64,000 nt of DNA from Frigidibacter albus (lineage in GTDB: Bacteria; Pseudomonadota; Alphaproteobacteria; Rhodobacterales; Rhodobacteraceae): contig NZ_JAAAUC010000003.1 of the NCBI RefSeq assembly GCF_009908165.1, positions 1 through 64,000 of the forward strand, written 5' to 3'. Below the pieces are notes generated by a model. That model saw only the letters and a list, made by a program, of their open reading frames with translations, was not told the DNA's origin and made no database searches. The translations under genes and the position numbers were made by a program. Every line of letters begins with the position of its first letter. The stretch's first letter is position 1. Below, piece by piece: positions 50,812 to 59,807 of the stretch.

Positions 50812-52316
50812 CGGACCCCGTGCTGGCCCTGTCCAATGTCAGCCGCAGCTTCGGGCCCATCGAGGTGCTGCACGGCGTCAGCATGGCGCTGCGCCCCGGC
50901 CGCGTCCATGCGCTGATCGGCGAGAACGGGGCGGGCAAATCGACCACCATGAAGATCATGGCCGGCTATCAGCCCCCCAGCTCCGGCACCGTCCATGTGG
51001 ACGGGCGCGAGACCGCCTTTGCCTCTCTGGGCGAGGCCGAAGCGCTTGGCATTTCGCTGATCCACCAGGAATTCAACCTGGCGGAGCAGCTGACCGCCGA
51101 GCAGAACATCTTCCTGGGGCAGGAGCTGAAGCGCGGGTTGCTGCTGGACAAGCGCGCGATGCGCGCCAGGACGCGAGAGTTGCTGGACCGCCTCGATTGC
51201 CGTGTGCCGGCGGACCGCGTGGTCTCGCAGATGTCGAACTCCGACAAGCAGATGGTGGAGATCGCCAAGGCGTTGCTGCGCGACACCCGGGTGCTGATCA
51301 TGGACGAACCCACCGCCGTGCTGACCAAATCGGAAACCGCGGTGCTGATGCGGCAGGTGCGCGCGTTGCGCGACAAGGGCACGGCAGTGCTGTTCACCTC
51401 GCACAAGCTGGATGAAGTGCGCGAGATTGCCGATGACCTGACCATCATGCGCGACGGGGCGGTGGTGTTCTCCGGCCCCGCCGAGGGAATGGACGAACGC
51501 GCCATGGCCACCGCGATGGTCGGGCGCGAGATGTCGGACCTGTTCCCCGCCAAGACCGGCCGCTTTGGCGACATGGCGCTGGAGGTGCGGGGGCTGACGG
51601 TGCCCGGCTTTGCCGAGGATATCAGCTTCACCCTGCGGCGCGGCGAGATCCTCGGCATCGCCGGGCTGATCGGATCGGGCCGCACCGAAACCTTCGAAGG
51701 GCTCTGCGGCCTGCGCCCCGCCACGGGCGAGGTGCGGATCAAGGGTCAGCCGGTGACCATTCGCCACCCGTGGGAGGCCTTGGACCTTGGCATGTGCTAC
51801 CTGACCGAGGATCGCAAGACCCGCGGGTTGCTGCTGCAAAAGGGCATGCGCGAGAACCTGACCCTGCAGGCGCTGCACAGCTTTGCCCGCGGGCTGATCG
51901 ACAAGGGTGCGGAAGAAACAGCCCTCACCAGGGCCATCGCCGAGTTCGACATCCGCGGCAGCCGCGCGGTGCGGGTCGGCAACCTGTCGGGCGGCAACCA
52001 GCAAAAGCTGCTGTTTGCCAAGACCATGCTGTCCAGCCCCGAGATCGTCATCATCGACGAGCCCACGCGCGGCATCGACATCGGCACCAAGCAGCAGATG
52101 TATGGCTTCATTCGCGGGCTGGCCGATCAGGGCCGCGCCATCGTGGTGATCTCATCGGAAATGCAAGAGGTGATCGGCCTCGCCGACCGCGTTCTGGTGA
52201 TGCGCCAGGGGCGCATCGCCGGCGAGGTACAGGGCGCGTCGCTCACCGAAGATGCCATCGTCCAATTGGCGATGGGTGTGGGGCAACGCGCCCCGGTACT
52301 GGAGACTGCGCAATGA
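50808..52316 (+). CDS. Sugar ABC transporter ATP-binding protein, double domain (RbsA/XylG-type)
   Basis: 502 aa with two ABC domains. Domain 1: Walker A GENGAGKST, Q-loop LIHQEFNLAEQLTAEQN, signature replaced by MSNSDKQM, Walker B VLIMDEPT. Domain 2: degenerate Walker A GLIGSGRTE, intact signature LSGGNQQK, Walker B IVIIDEPTRGIDIGT. A weak second site is normal in this family; loss of the signature glycine in domain 1 also means one composite site is probably non-hydrolytic. GTG 50808 overlaps the Gfo/Idh stop. Binds RbsC-like permease. Confidence 0.93.
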   Translation: MTDPVLALSNVSRSFGPIEVLHGVSMALRPGRVHALIGENGAGKSTTMKIMAGYQPPSSGTVHVDGRETAFASLGEAEALGISLIHQEFNLAEQLTAEQNIFLGQELKRGLLLDKRAMRARTRELLDRLDCRVPADRVVSQMSNSDKQMVEIAKALLRDTRVLIMDEPTAVLTKSETAVLMRQVRALRDKGTAVLFTSHKLDEVREIADDLTIMRDGAVVFSGPAEGMDERAMATAMVGREMSDLFPAKTGRFGDMALEVRGLTVPGFAEDISFTLRRGEILGIAGLIGSGRTETFEGLCGLRPATGEVRIKGQPVTIRHPWEALDLGMCYLTEDRKTRGLLLQKGMRENLTLQALHSFARGLIDKGAEETALTRAIAEFDIRGSRAVRVGNLSGGNQQKLLFAKTMLSSPEIVIIDEPTRGIDIGTKQQMYGFIRGLADQGRAIVVISSEMQEVIGLADRVLVMRQGRIAGEVQGASLTEDAIVQLAMGVGQRAPVLETAQ

Positions 52317-53299
52317 CCGTCAAGCCTCAGGCCCGACCCAAGGTGTCGATGTCCGTGATCGGCCCGATCGCGGCGCTGATCGCGCTGATCGTGATGGGCG
52401 CGCTGATGAACCCCAACTTCCTTGGCCCCGACAATATCAGCAACGTGCTGTCCCGCTCGGCCTTCATCGGGATCATCGCCGTCGGCATGACCTTCGTGAT
52501 CACCGCCGGTGGGCTCGATCTGTCTGTCGGCTCCATGGCCGCTTTCGTGGCAGGCCTCATGATCCTGGTGATGAACGCGGCGCTGCCCTCGCTGGGGATC
52601 GGCGTGCCGATCATCCTGCTGGGCATGGCGACGGCGCTGGTGGCAGGGCTGATCGCGGGCTGGCTGAACGGCTTCCTGATCACCGTGCTGGGGATCGAGG
52701 CGTTCATCGTGACGCTGGGGTCCATGGGCATCTACCGCAGCCTGGTGACCTGGCTGGCCGATGGCGGCACGCTCAGCCTCGATTTCGGGCTGCGCACCTT
52801 CTACCAGCCGGTGTTCTATGGCGGCATCCTTGGCATCAGCTGGCCGATCATCGTGTTTGCCGTGGTGGTGATCCTGGGCGAGATCGCCATGCGCTCCTCG
52901 GTCTTCGGCCGCCATTGCGCCGCCATCGGCTCCAACGACCAGGTCGCCAAATATTCCAGCGTCCGGGTGGGCCGGGTGCGGATGGCGACCTATGTGATGC
53001 TGGGCCTGCTCGTGGGCGTCGCCACCATCATGTATGTGCCTCGGCTTGGCTCTGCCTCCTCCTCCACCGGCGTGCTGTGGGAGCTGGAGGCGATTGCCGC
53101 CGTGATCATCGGGGGCACCTTGCTCAAGGGCGGCTTCGGCCGGGTCTGGGGCACGGTGATCGGTGTGCTGATCCTCACGCTGATCGGCAACATCCTGAAC
53201 CTGACGGATTTCGTATCGCCCTACCTGAACGGAGCAATCCAGGGGCTGATCATCGTTCTCGCTGTGGTCTTGCAGCGCGAAAGCAAACCGGGGGCCTGA
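52313..53299 (+). CDS. Sugar ABC transporter permease (RbsC/XylH-type)
   Basis: 328 aa with about nine transmembrane helices. The BPD_transp_2 hallmarks are FVITAGGLDLSVGSMAAF and AIAAVIIGGTLLKGGFGRVWGTVIG. ATG 52313 overlaps the ATPase stop by 4 bases; the binding-protein gene follows 27 bases downstream. It imports a monosaccharide with the neighbouring subunits. Confidence 0.93.
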   Translation: MTVKPQARPKVSMSVIGPIAALIALIVMGALMNPNFLGPDNISNVLSRSAFIGIIAVGMTFVITAGGLDLSVGSMAAFVAGLMILVMNAALPSLGIGVPIILLGMATALVAGLIAGWLNGFLITVLGIEAFIVTLGSMGIYRSLVTWLADGGTLSLDFGLRTFYQPVFYGGILGISWPIIVFAVVVILGEIAMRSSVFGRHCAAIGSNDQVAKYSSVRVGRVRMATYVMLGLLVGVATIMYVPRLGSASSSTGVLWELEAIAAVIIGGTLLKGGFGRVWGTVIGVLILTLIGNILNLTDFVSPYLNGAIQGLIIVLAVVLQRESKPGA

Positions 53300-53326
53300 C
53301 CCCGGCATCTAGGGAGGAGTAATCTA

Positions 53327-54268
53327 ATGAAACATCTCGTATCGGGGCTTGCCCTGTCGGTTGCGCTGGCGGTGCCGGCCCTCGCGCAGGACACCAAGGT
53401 GATCGGCGTGTCGATCCCGGCCGCGACCCATGGCTGGGCGGGCGGCATGAACTACTTTGCCCAGGCCGCCATCGACCGGCTGGAAGAGGCCTATCCCGAG
53501 CTCGACTTCGTGCTCGCCACGGCGTCCGACCCGGGCAAGCAGGTGAACGACATCGAGGACATGGTCGCCACCCGCAACATCGACGCGCTGGTGGTGCTGC
53601 CGTTTGAATCAGAGCCGCTGACCGGCCCGGTGCAGAACGTCAAGGCCTCGGGCGCGTGGATCACGGTCGTGGACCGCGGCCTGTCGGTGCCCGGCATCGA
53701 AGACCTCTATGTCGCAGGCGACAACCCCGGCTTTGGCCGCGTGTCGGGCGAATACATGGCCTCGGCGATGCCAGATGGCGGCAAGATCGTCGTGCTGCGC
53801 GGCATTCCGACCACCATCGACAATGAGCGTGTGGAAGGCTTCGAGGCGGCCATCGAAGGCAAGAACATCGAAGTCATCGGCATGGAGCATGGCAACTGGA
53901 ACCGCGATGACAGCTTCACCGTCATGCAGGATTTCCTGTCCCGGCATCCCCAGATCGACGCGGTCTGGGCGTCGGACGATGACATGGCGGTCGGCGTGCT
54001 GGCGGCCATCGAGGCGGCGGGGCGCGATGACGTCAAGTTCGTGCTCGGCGGCGCCGGCATGAAAGAGATGGTCAAGCGAGTGATGGACGGCGACACGATG
54101 ATCCCGGCGAACGTGACCTATCCGCCGTCGATGATCGCCACCGCCATTGAAATCACCGCCGTCGGCCTTGTGTCGCAGGCGCCGGTTTCTGGCAACTTCA
54201 TCATCGGCTCGGTTCTGGTGACGCCGGAGAATGCCGAGACGTTCTACTACCCCGACAGCCCGTTCTGA
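53327..54268 (+). CDS. Sugar ABC transporter periplasmic binding protein (RbsB-type)
   Basis: 313 aa with a signal peptide (cut near ALAQDT). Type I monosaccharide-binding fold: VIGVSIPAATHGWAGGMNYF at the start, AIDRLEEAYPELDF, WASDDDMAVGVLAAIEAAG near residue 215. It probably binds the sugar acted on by XylA and the Gfo/epimerase pair. GGGAGGAG precedes ATG 53327. It is the final gene of the LacI-xylA operon and is followed by a strong hairpin. Confidence 0.92.
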   Translation: MKHLVSGLALSVALAVPALAQDTKVIGVSIPAATHGWAGGMNYFAQAAIDRLEEAYPELDFVLATASDPGKQVNDIEDMVATRNIDALVVLPFESEPLTGPVQNVKASGAWITVVDRGLSVPGIEDLYVAGDNPGFGRVSGEYMASAMPDGGKIVVLRGIPTTIDNERVEGFEAAIEGKNIEVIGMEHGNWNRDDSFTVMQDFLSRHPQIDAVWASDDDMAVGVLAAIEAAGRDDVKFVLGGAGMKEMVKRVMDGDTMIPANVTYPPSMIATAIEITAVGLVSQAPVSGNFIIGSVLVTPENAETFYYPDSPF

Positions 54269-54305
54269 TCGGTCCCGGCGCGGCGCGCCGGTTCAAACTG
54301 CGACC

Positions 54306-54333
54306 TTGCGCCGGGCACCAAAGCCCGGCGCAA
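54306..54333. terminator. Bidirectional hairpin between the xylA-ABC operon and uxaC
   Basis: TTGCGCCGGGC (54306-54316) and GCCCGGCGCAA (54323-54333) form a perfect 11-bp stem with a 6-base loop between two convergent genes. No T-run is present. A second palindrome, CCGGCGCG-G-CGCGCCGG, lies just upstream near 54278-54296. Confidence 0.65.
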
Positions 54334-54344
54334 TCATGTGGGGG

Positions 54345-55733
54345 CTAAAGCCGATACCCGTCCCTGGCCAGCCCGCCTGCCAGCAGCGGTGCCAGCTCGA
54401 ACGCCTCCGCCTCATCAAGGCGATGCGAGATCACCAACTCCGCCAGAAACGCCGAATCCACCCGGCGGCTGACATCATGCCGCGCCGGGATCGAGCACAG
54501 CGCGCGGGTGTCGTCATTGAAGCCCACGGTGTTCAGGAAGCCCGCGGTTTCCGTCGCCAGCTCGCGGAAGCGGCGGATGCCCTCGAAGCTGTCGTTGAAC
54601 CACCAGGGCGGGCCAAGCCGCAGCGCAGGATAGGCCCCGGCCAGCGGCGCCAGTTCGCGCGCATAGGTCGTCTCGTCCAGCGTGAACAGGATCAGCCGCA
54701 TCCGCGGGTCCATCCCCACCACGTCCAGCAGCGGTTTCAGCGCCGCGGTAAAGCTGATCGGCACCGGAATGTCGAAGCCGCGGTCGCGGCCATAGCGTGC
54801 CAGCACATCAGGGCTGTGGCTGCGGAACGATCCGGGATGCAACTGCATCACCAGCCCGTCCTCGACCGACATCTTCGCCATCTCTGTCAGCATCTGCGCG
54901 CGGAACAGCTCGGCATCCGCCGCCGAGGCATTGCCCGCCCGCACCCGGCCAAACAGCCGCGCCGCCTCGCCCTCCGCAAGTTTCGCGGTCTGCGCCGTCG
55001 CATGGCCGTGGTCGGTCGCCGTTGCGCCCATGGACCGGAAGAACGCCCGCCGCGCCCGGTGCGCATCCAGATACCCCTGCCAGTCGCCGGTATCGCAGCC
55101 GGTGATCTCTGCCAGCCGGTCCAGGTTCTGGGCGAAACCCTCCGCCTCGGGGTCGATCACCGCATCGGGCCGGTACGTCGGCACGACCCGCCCCGTCCAG
55201 CCGCTCTCCTGCGCCATCCGGTGCCAGGCCAAATCGTCCAGCGCGCTGTCGGTGGTGGCGATCACCTCGATCCCGAACCGGTCATACAGCGCCCGCGGCC
55301 GGTAGGCCGGGTCCGCCAGATGCCCGGCGATCACGTCATACTGCGCATCGGCATTCGCAGCCGACAGCCGCTCGGTCAGGCCGAACACCTCGGACAGCGC
55401 ATGGTCGAACCACAGCCGCGAGGGCGTGCCTCGGAACAGGTGGTAGTGTTCCGCAAAGGTTCGCCAGATCGCCCGCGGATCGGCCTCGGCCCCCGCGCCG
55501 ATGCCAAGCGCCTCATAGGGCACGCCCTGGCTGATCAGCATCCGCACGACATAGTGGTCGGGGATCACCAGCAGCTCTGCCGGATTGGCGAAGGCGGCAT
55601 TCTCGCCCCACCAGCGCGGATCGGTATGGCCATGGGGCGAGACGATGCCTTGCCCTGCAACCGCGGCGTAAAGCTCGCGCGCAAGGGCGCGAGTCGCCGG
55701 GTCGGCCGGGAACAGCCGGTCGGGATGCAGCAT
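54345..55733 (-). CDS. uxaC: Glucuronate/uronate isomerase
   Basis: 462-aa amidohydrolase-fold isomerase, normal length. Metal-site motif SPHGHTDPRWWGENAAF near residue 32, then VMQLHPGSFRSHSP and NTVGFNDDTRALCSIPARHDVSRR near the end, all diagnostic. It converts D-glucuronate to D-fructuronate (or galacturonate to tagaturonate). ATG 55733 follows a GTG at 55736 that could also start. It is the distal gene of the TRAP transporter 2 strand; the stop faces the xylA operon. Confidence 0.94.
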   Translation of the reverse strand: MLHPDRLFPADPATRALARELYAAVAGQGIVSPHGHTDPRWWGENAAFANPAELLVIPDHYVVRMLISQGVPYEALGIGAGAEADPRAIWRTFAEHYHLFRGTPSRLWFDHALSEVFGLTERLSAANADAQYDVIAGHLADPAYRPRALYDRFGIEVIATTDSALDDLAWHRMAQESGWTGRVVPTYRPDAVIDPEAEGFAQNLDRLAEITGCDTGDWQGYLDAHRARRAFFRSMGATATDHGHATAQTAKLAEGEAARLFGRVRAGNASAADAELFRAQMLTEMAKMSVEDGLVMQLHPGSFRSHSPDVLARYGRDRGFDIPVPISFTAALKPLLDVVGMDPRMRLILFTLDETTYARELAPLAGAYPALRLGPPWWFNDSFEGIRRFRELATETAGFLNTVGFNDDTRALCSIPARHDVSRRVDSAFLAELVISHRLDEAEAFELAPLLAGGLARDGYRL

Positions 55734-55737
55734 CACC

Positions 55738-57030
55738 TCAGTTCCCCATCATCAGGTTGGGCAGGAACAGCACGACCTGCGGGAAGACGATGATGATGCA
55801 CACCACGCTCAGCACCGCGATGGCCAGCGGGATCAGCTCTCTGGTGTAGTCCTTGTAGGAACAGTTCAGGATGCCGCAGACCGTGAACATCGACACGCCG
55901 ACCGGCGGGGTCATGCCGCCAAAGGTGACCAGCGTCATCATGATCAGGCCGAAATGCACCGGGTCCACCCCGGCGGCAGTGATCACCGGCACCAGGATCG
56001 GGGTCAGCAGCATCACGATCACCGTCGCCTCGACCAGCATCCCGAAGATCAGCAGGAAGGCCGAGATGGCGAACAGCAGGGCGATCTTCGATGTGAACAG
56101 GCCCGTGGTGATCTCGGCCAGTGTCTGCGGCACCCTTTCGAAGGTGATGACATAGCCAAAGGCGCCGGACAGCAGGATGATCAGCATGATCATCCCGATG
56201 TCGCGCACCGAGAGCAGCAGCGCATCGACGATGGCGGCAAAGTTTAGCTCGCGGTAGATCAGCACGCCGACGATCAGTGCATAGGCGACGGCGAAGGCCC
56301 CCGCCTCGGAGGGGGTGAAGATGCCAAAGCGGATGCCGACGATCAGCCAGACCGGGAACAGGATCGCCCAGAAGGCGGTCTTTACCGCCGCGCCAACCTC
56401 GCGCCAGGTGGGGGCGCGGTCATTGACCGGCTTGTAGTCGCGTTTCTTCGAGATCCAGGCGGTGGCGATCATCAGCGCGATGGTCAGGAACACGCCCGGC
56501 ATGATGCCGGCGATGAACAGCCGGCCGATGGAGACCTCGCCCAGAAAGCCGTAGAGGATCAGGCCAAGGCTGGGCGGAATGGTCGCGGTGATCAGCCCGC
56601 CCACCGACAGCAGCGCCGCGGTGAAGCCCTTGGAGTATCCCTCCTTGATCATCGGCCCGCCCAGGATGCGCGACTGCATCGCGGCATCTGCGACGGCAGA
56701 GCCAGAGATCCCGCCCATCAGCGCCGACAGCAGCAGGCTGACCTGCGCCAGCCCGCCGCGCATCCAGCCCGCGAGGGTCGAGGCAAGGGTCATCATCCGC
56801 GGGGTGATCCCCGATCCGTTCATCAGGTGGCCGACCAGAATGAACAGCGGCACCGCCAGCAGCGGGAAGGATTGGCTGGCCGCCACGATGCGCTGCACCG
56901 CGGTGATGTCGGGCATGAAGGTCGAGGGCAGCAGGAAATACAGAACGCTCGACACGCCGATGGCGAAGGCGACCGGCATGCCGATGACCATGAAGCCAAG
57001 CGCGAGGCACAGGAGGAGGAAGGAAATCAC
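55738..57030 (-). CDS. TRAP transporter 2 large membrane subunit (DctM family)
   Basis: 430 aa with about twelve transmembrane helices and GGISGSAVADAAMQSRILGGPM and PPSLGLILYGF motifs. The GTG start at 57030 overlaps the dctQ stop by 4 bases. The frame is open to 57645, but that extension is dctQ in another frame. uxaC starts 5 bases after its stop. With DctP and DctQ it likely imports hexuronates. Confidence 0.93.
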   Translation of the reverse strand: MISFLLLCLALGFMVIGMPVAFAIGVSSVLYFLLPSTFMPDITAVQRIVAASQSFPLLAVPLFILVGHLMNGSGITPRMMTLASTLAGWMRGGLAQVSLLLSALMGGISGSAVADAAMQSRILGGPMIKEGYSKGFTAALLSVGGLITATIPPSLGLILYGFLGEVSIGRLFIAGIMPGVFLTIALMIATAWISKKRDYKPVNDRAPTWREVGAAVKTAFWAILFPVWLIVGIRFGIFTPSEAGAFAVAYALIVGVLIYRELNFAAIVDALLLSVRDIGMIMLIILLSGAFGYVITFERVPQTLAEITTGLFTSKIALLFAISAFLLIFGMLVEATVIVMLLTPILVPVITAAGVDPVHFGLIMMTLVTFGGMTPPVGVSMFTVCGILNCSYKDYTRELIPLAIAVLSVVCIIIVFPQVVLFLPNLMMGN

Positions 57031-57518
57031 AGCAGTTGCTCCCGGCCGCGGGTTTCGGATTCGATCGAGAACAGCAGCCCATGCTCGAAGATCCGCCGGA
57101 CCATCGAGATCATCATCAGTGCGCAGCCCACTGGGAAGGCCAGCGTCACCCAGCCATAGGACAGGCCCGATGCGCCCATCTCGCGCGCCCAGTTCGACGT
57201 GGCCAGAAGCCAGCCGAGCCAGCCGCAATAGCCCAGGAACCCCATGATGCAGATCACGCAGATCAGGTGCAGCAGGCGGCGGCCATTGGGCGGCAGCGCA
57301 TCGGGCAGGGCCGAGATGCGGATATGCTCGCCGCGCTTCAGCACCAGATCGGCGCCGAACATGCAGGTCCAGATCAGCAGCAGCTGCGCGATCTCGGGGC
57401 CTGCGGGAAAGGGATATCCGACGGACCGGCCGATGGCCCCCGCCAGCACGGCCGCCACCGTTCCGATCAGAAGCAGAACGGCCATGTATTCCTCGGCGCG
57501 GTCCAGCAGTTTCAACAT
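57027..57518 (-). CDS. TRAP transporter 2 small membrane subunit (DctQ family)
   Basis: 163 aa with four transmembrane helices and AQLLLIWTCMFGADLVLKRGEHIRI, the typical mid-protein segment. ATG 57518 is preferred; a TTG at 57539 is in frame but lies in the tail of the upstream hairpin. No strong ribosome site precedes the ATG, consistent with low expression relative to DctP. Confidence 0.85.
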   Translation of the reverse strand: MLKLLDRAEEYMAVLLLIGTVAAVLAGAIGRSVGYPFPAGPEIAQLLLIWTCMFGADLVLKRGEHIRISALPDALPPNGRRLLHLICVICIMGFLGYCGWLGWLLATSNWAREMGASGLSYGWVTLAFPVGCALMMISMVRRIFEHGLLFSIESETRGREQLL

Positions 57519-57544
57519 GGAGGGGATCCCGGTGTTCAAGAAAA

Positions 57545-57568
57545 GGGCGCGGCAAGGCTGCCGCGCCC
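57545..57568 (-). terminator. Intrinsic terminator/attenuator between dctP and dctQ of TRAP transporter 2
   Basis: On the minus strand GGGCGCGGCA-GCCT-TGCCGCGCCC is a perfect 10-bp stem followed by TTTTCTT, nine bases after the dctP stop. It fits partial termination that yields abundant binding protein and less membrane complex. Confidence 0.85.
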
Positions 57569-57577
57569 GGGTGCAGA

Positions 57578-58555
57578 TCAGGGTTTTGCCGCGTCGATGA
57601 ACGGCTGCAGCGCCGCCCGGGCTTCTTCCAGCCCCAGTTCGGCATAGACGCCGGCGGTCAGCTCGCGGAACTCCTCGGGGTCGACCTCGTTCACGGTCAT
57701 GCCGCCGGCCTTCATCTCGGCCAGCACTTCCTCGCCCTTGGCAACGGTCGCGGCCGAAGCATCGTCGCCCGCCTGGGCCAGTTCCTCGGACACGATGGCC
57801 TGCTGTTCCGGGGTCAGGCCGCTGAACCAGGCCTCGGAGGTGGTCAGCCCGGTTACCAGCTGCACATGGTTGGTGAAGGCAAGGTTGCCGGTCACTTCAT
57901 GCAGCTTGATCCCGTATGCGCCGGTCAGTTGCGCCTCGGCCCCGTCGATGGCGCCCAGTTGCAGCGCCGAATAGACCTCGGACCACGCCATCGGCACCGC
58001 CGTCGCGCCCATCGCGTTCACCGTCGCCAGCCAGCCCGGCGCGTCGATGGTGCGCACGCGCACGCCGGCAAGATCGGCCGCGCTGGTCACCGGATTGGTG
58101 GTGAACATCTGCCGCGTGCCCTGGAACCAGTTGTAGTTCAGCAGGCGCAGGCCCGAGGTGTCGGCCAGATCCTCGACCCATTCCAGATAGGGCTCGGAGG
58201 CGGTGATGGCGGCGTACTGGGTCCAGTCTTCCACCAGATAGGGGGCCGACAGGATGCCAAGCTCTTGCTTGAACGGCGCAAGGCGGCCCGCATCCACCAG
58301 CACCGCAATCGCGGCGCCGTTGCGGATCTGTTCGAGCACGTCATTGTCCGAGCCAAGCTGCGAGGACGGATAGACCGTCACATCGATCTCGCCATTGGTG
58401 CGTTCCTCGATGCGGACCGCGGCTTCTTCCATGGCAATCGCCAGCGGATCGGTCGCGTTCTGCGAGGTGGACAGGGCGAATTTGACCTCGGCCAGCGCGC
58501 CTGTGGCGGTTGTCGCCAGCAGGGCGGCGGCAAGTCCGAGTGTCTTGATGGTCAT
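57578..58555 (-). CDS. TRAP transporter 2 substrate-binding protein (DctP family)
   Basis: 325 aa with a signal peptide (cut near ALAEVK). DctP fold with KFALSTSQNATDPLAIAMEEA at the start, ligand Arg in AGVRVRTIDAPG, and LQLGAIDGAEAQL. The ligand is probably a hexuronate because uxaC, uxuA and uxuB are adjacent. ATG 58555 has AAGGAGGAG upstream; the frame to 58615 lacks a signal there. It is followed by an attenuator hairpin. Confidence 0.92.
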   Translation of the reverse strand: MTIKTLGLAAALLATTATGALAEVKFALSTSQNATDPLAIAMEEAAVRIEERTNGEIDVTVYPSSQLGSDNDVLEQIRNGAAIAVLVDAGRLAPFKQELGILSAPYLVEDWTQYAAITASEPYLEWVEDLADTSGLRLLNYNWFQGTRQMFTTNPVTSAADLAGVRVRTIDAPGWLATVNAMGATAVPMAWSEVYSALQLGAIDGAEAQLTGAYGIKLHEVTGNLAFTNHVQLVTGLTTSEAWFSGLTPEQQAIVSEELAQAGDDASAATVAKGEEVLAEMKAGGMTVNEVDPEEFRELTAGVYAELGLEEARAALQPFIDAAKP

Positions 58556-58580
58556 GGTGATTCTCCTCCTTGAAAATCGT

Positions 58581-59807
58581 TCAGCGCCGGGGAAGTCCCG
58601 GCCAGAGCCCGGCACGCGCGCCTTCGGTCAGCGCGAGTGCAACGTGGTAGAGCAGGCGCGAGGGCGCCTCGGACCACAGGCTTTCGCCCGCGGCGTCCAG
58701 CTGGTTCACGAAGGACTTGCGCCCCGCGAACCAGCCTTCGAACATCAGGCACAGCAGCGCGCGCGCGCGGGTCCCCGCCGCGGCCTCCCCGGCCCTGTGG
58801 CGCAAGGTAAGCGCCTTGATCGCCTCGGTCTGCGGCCAGAGCAGGAAGCTGTGCTCCATCACCGCGCCGTCTGCCGCTACAGCATCAAACGCCGCGCCCT
58901 GCAGCGGACCGGCGCCGGAAAACCCGCAACGATCGGCAAAGGCCATCAGCGTGGCGGCGGTGCCGCGCAGCGCCGGATCGCCGCCAAGCTCTGCCTCGCG
59001 CCCCAGCAGCCAGGCCCATTCGCATTGGTGCCCGGGCTCGCGGCGCAGCCCGGCCGCGCCGGGCAGGGGGCCGAGGTCCGGCGCCCGGAACTCGGCGATG
59101 CTGCCGGTCCCGGTGTCGAGGAAATGCTGCAGGCCCAAGGCCCGCAGCGACGCGGCGCGCGTCTGCCACAGGTCATTGCCAGTCATCTCGAAGGCCTGCA
59201 GGCAAGCCTCATACAGATGCATATGCGGGTTCTGCGCGCGCAGCGGCGCGTCCGGCGCGGCGGGGTCGGTGACGCTGTCATCCTCCAGCAGCAGCCCGGT
59301 CGCGGGATCGGTCAGCGTGGTGGCAAGCGCCGTCCAGCAGGCGTCGATCTCTGCCGCCGTCCCCTCGCGGGGCGCAAGGCGGTTCCAGGTCGCCAGCGCG
59401 AGGATGACGAAGCTCTGGTCATAGCTGCGCGCGACCTCATCGCCGGCAAGGCCGGTCACGCTGCCATCGCGGCGCAGGGCGCGTCGGTAGAGGCCGGGCG
59501 CCTTGCGGAACCGCGGCAGGAAACTGGCCTGGTGATCCGCAGCGGCGAGCATCGCCGGATCGCCGGACAGAAGCGCCAGATGCGACAGGGTGAACAGCAC
59601 ACGCGCCTGCGCCAGCACGGTCTTTTCCGCCGCTAGCACCGGCCGGCCATCGGCACCCAGCATGTCGAACACACCGCCCTGCTCGTCGTGAACCCGGGCC
59701 AGCCAACCCGTCAAGAATTCCGCCCAGAACCACGAAGCCCAATCGTCCGCGCCGCTGACCGGCCCGCCTGCACCCTGTGCAAAGCCGGACTCCAGCACCG
59801 CGCTCAT
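58581..59807 (-). CDS. AGE-family sugar epimerase/isomerase
   Basis: 408-aa alpha/alpha-barrel enzyme of the N-acylglucosamine 2-epimerase family. Active-site histidine segments NPHMHLYEACLQAF, REPGHQCEWAWLL and VMEHSFLLWPQTEAIKA are all in place. Members interconvert GlcNAc/ManNAc, mannose/fructose or similar pairs without phosphate. It overlaps the GntR gene by 4 bases and precedes the TRAP genes by 26 bases, so it is part of the uronate operon. Mannose or mannuronate-related isomerisation is one possibility, untested. Confidence 0.85.
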   Translation of the reverse strand: MSAVLESGFAQGAGGPVSGADDWASWFWAEFLTGWLARVHDEQGGVFDMLGADGRPVLAAEKTVLAQARVLFTLSHLALLSGDPAMLAAADHQASFLPRFRKAPGLYRRALRRDGSVTGLAGDEVARSYDQSFVILALATWNRLAPREGTAAEIDACWTALATTLTDPATGLLLEDDSVTDPAAPDAPLRAQNPHMHLYEACLQAFEMTGNDLWQTRAASLRALGLQHFLDTGTGSIAEFRAPDLGPLPGAAGLRREPGHQCEWAWLLGREAELGGDPALRGTAATLMAFADRCGFSGAGPLQGAAFDAVAADGAVMEHSFLLWPQTEAIKALTLRHRAGEAAAGTRARALLCLMFEGWFAGRKSFVNQLDAAGESLWSEAPSRLLYHVALALTEGARAGLWPGLPRR

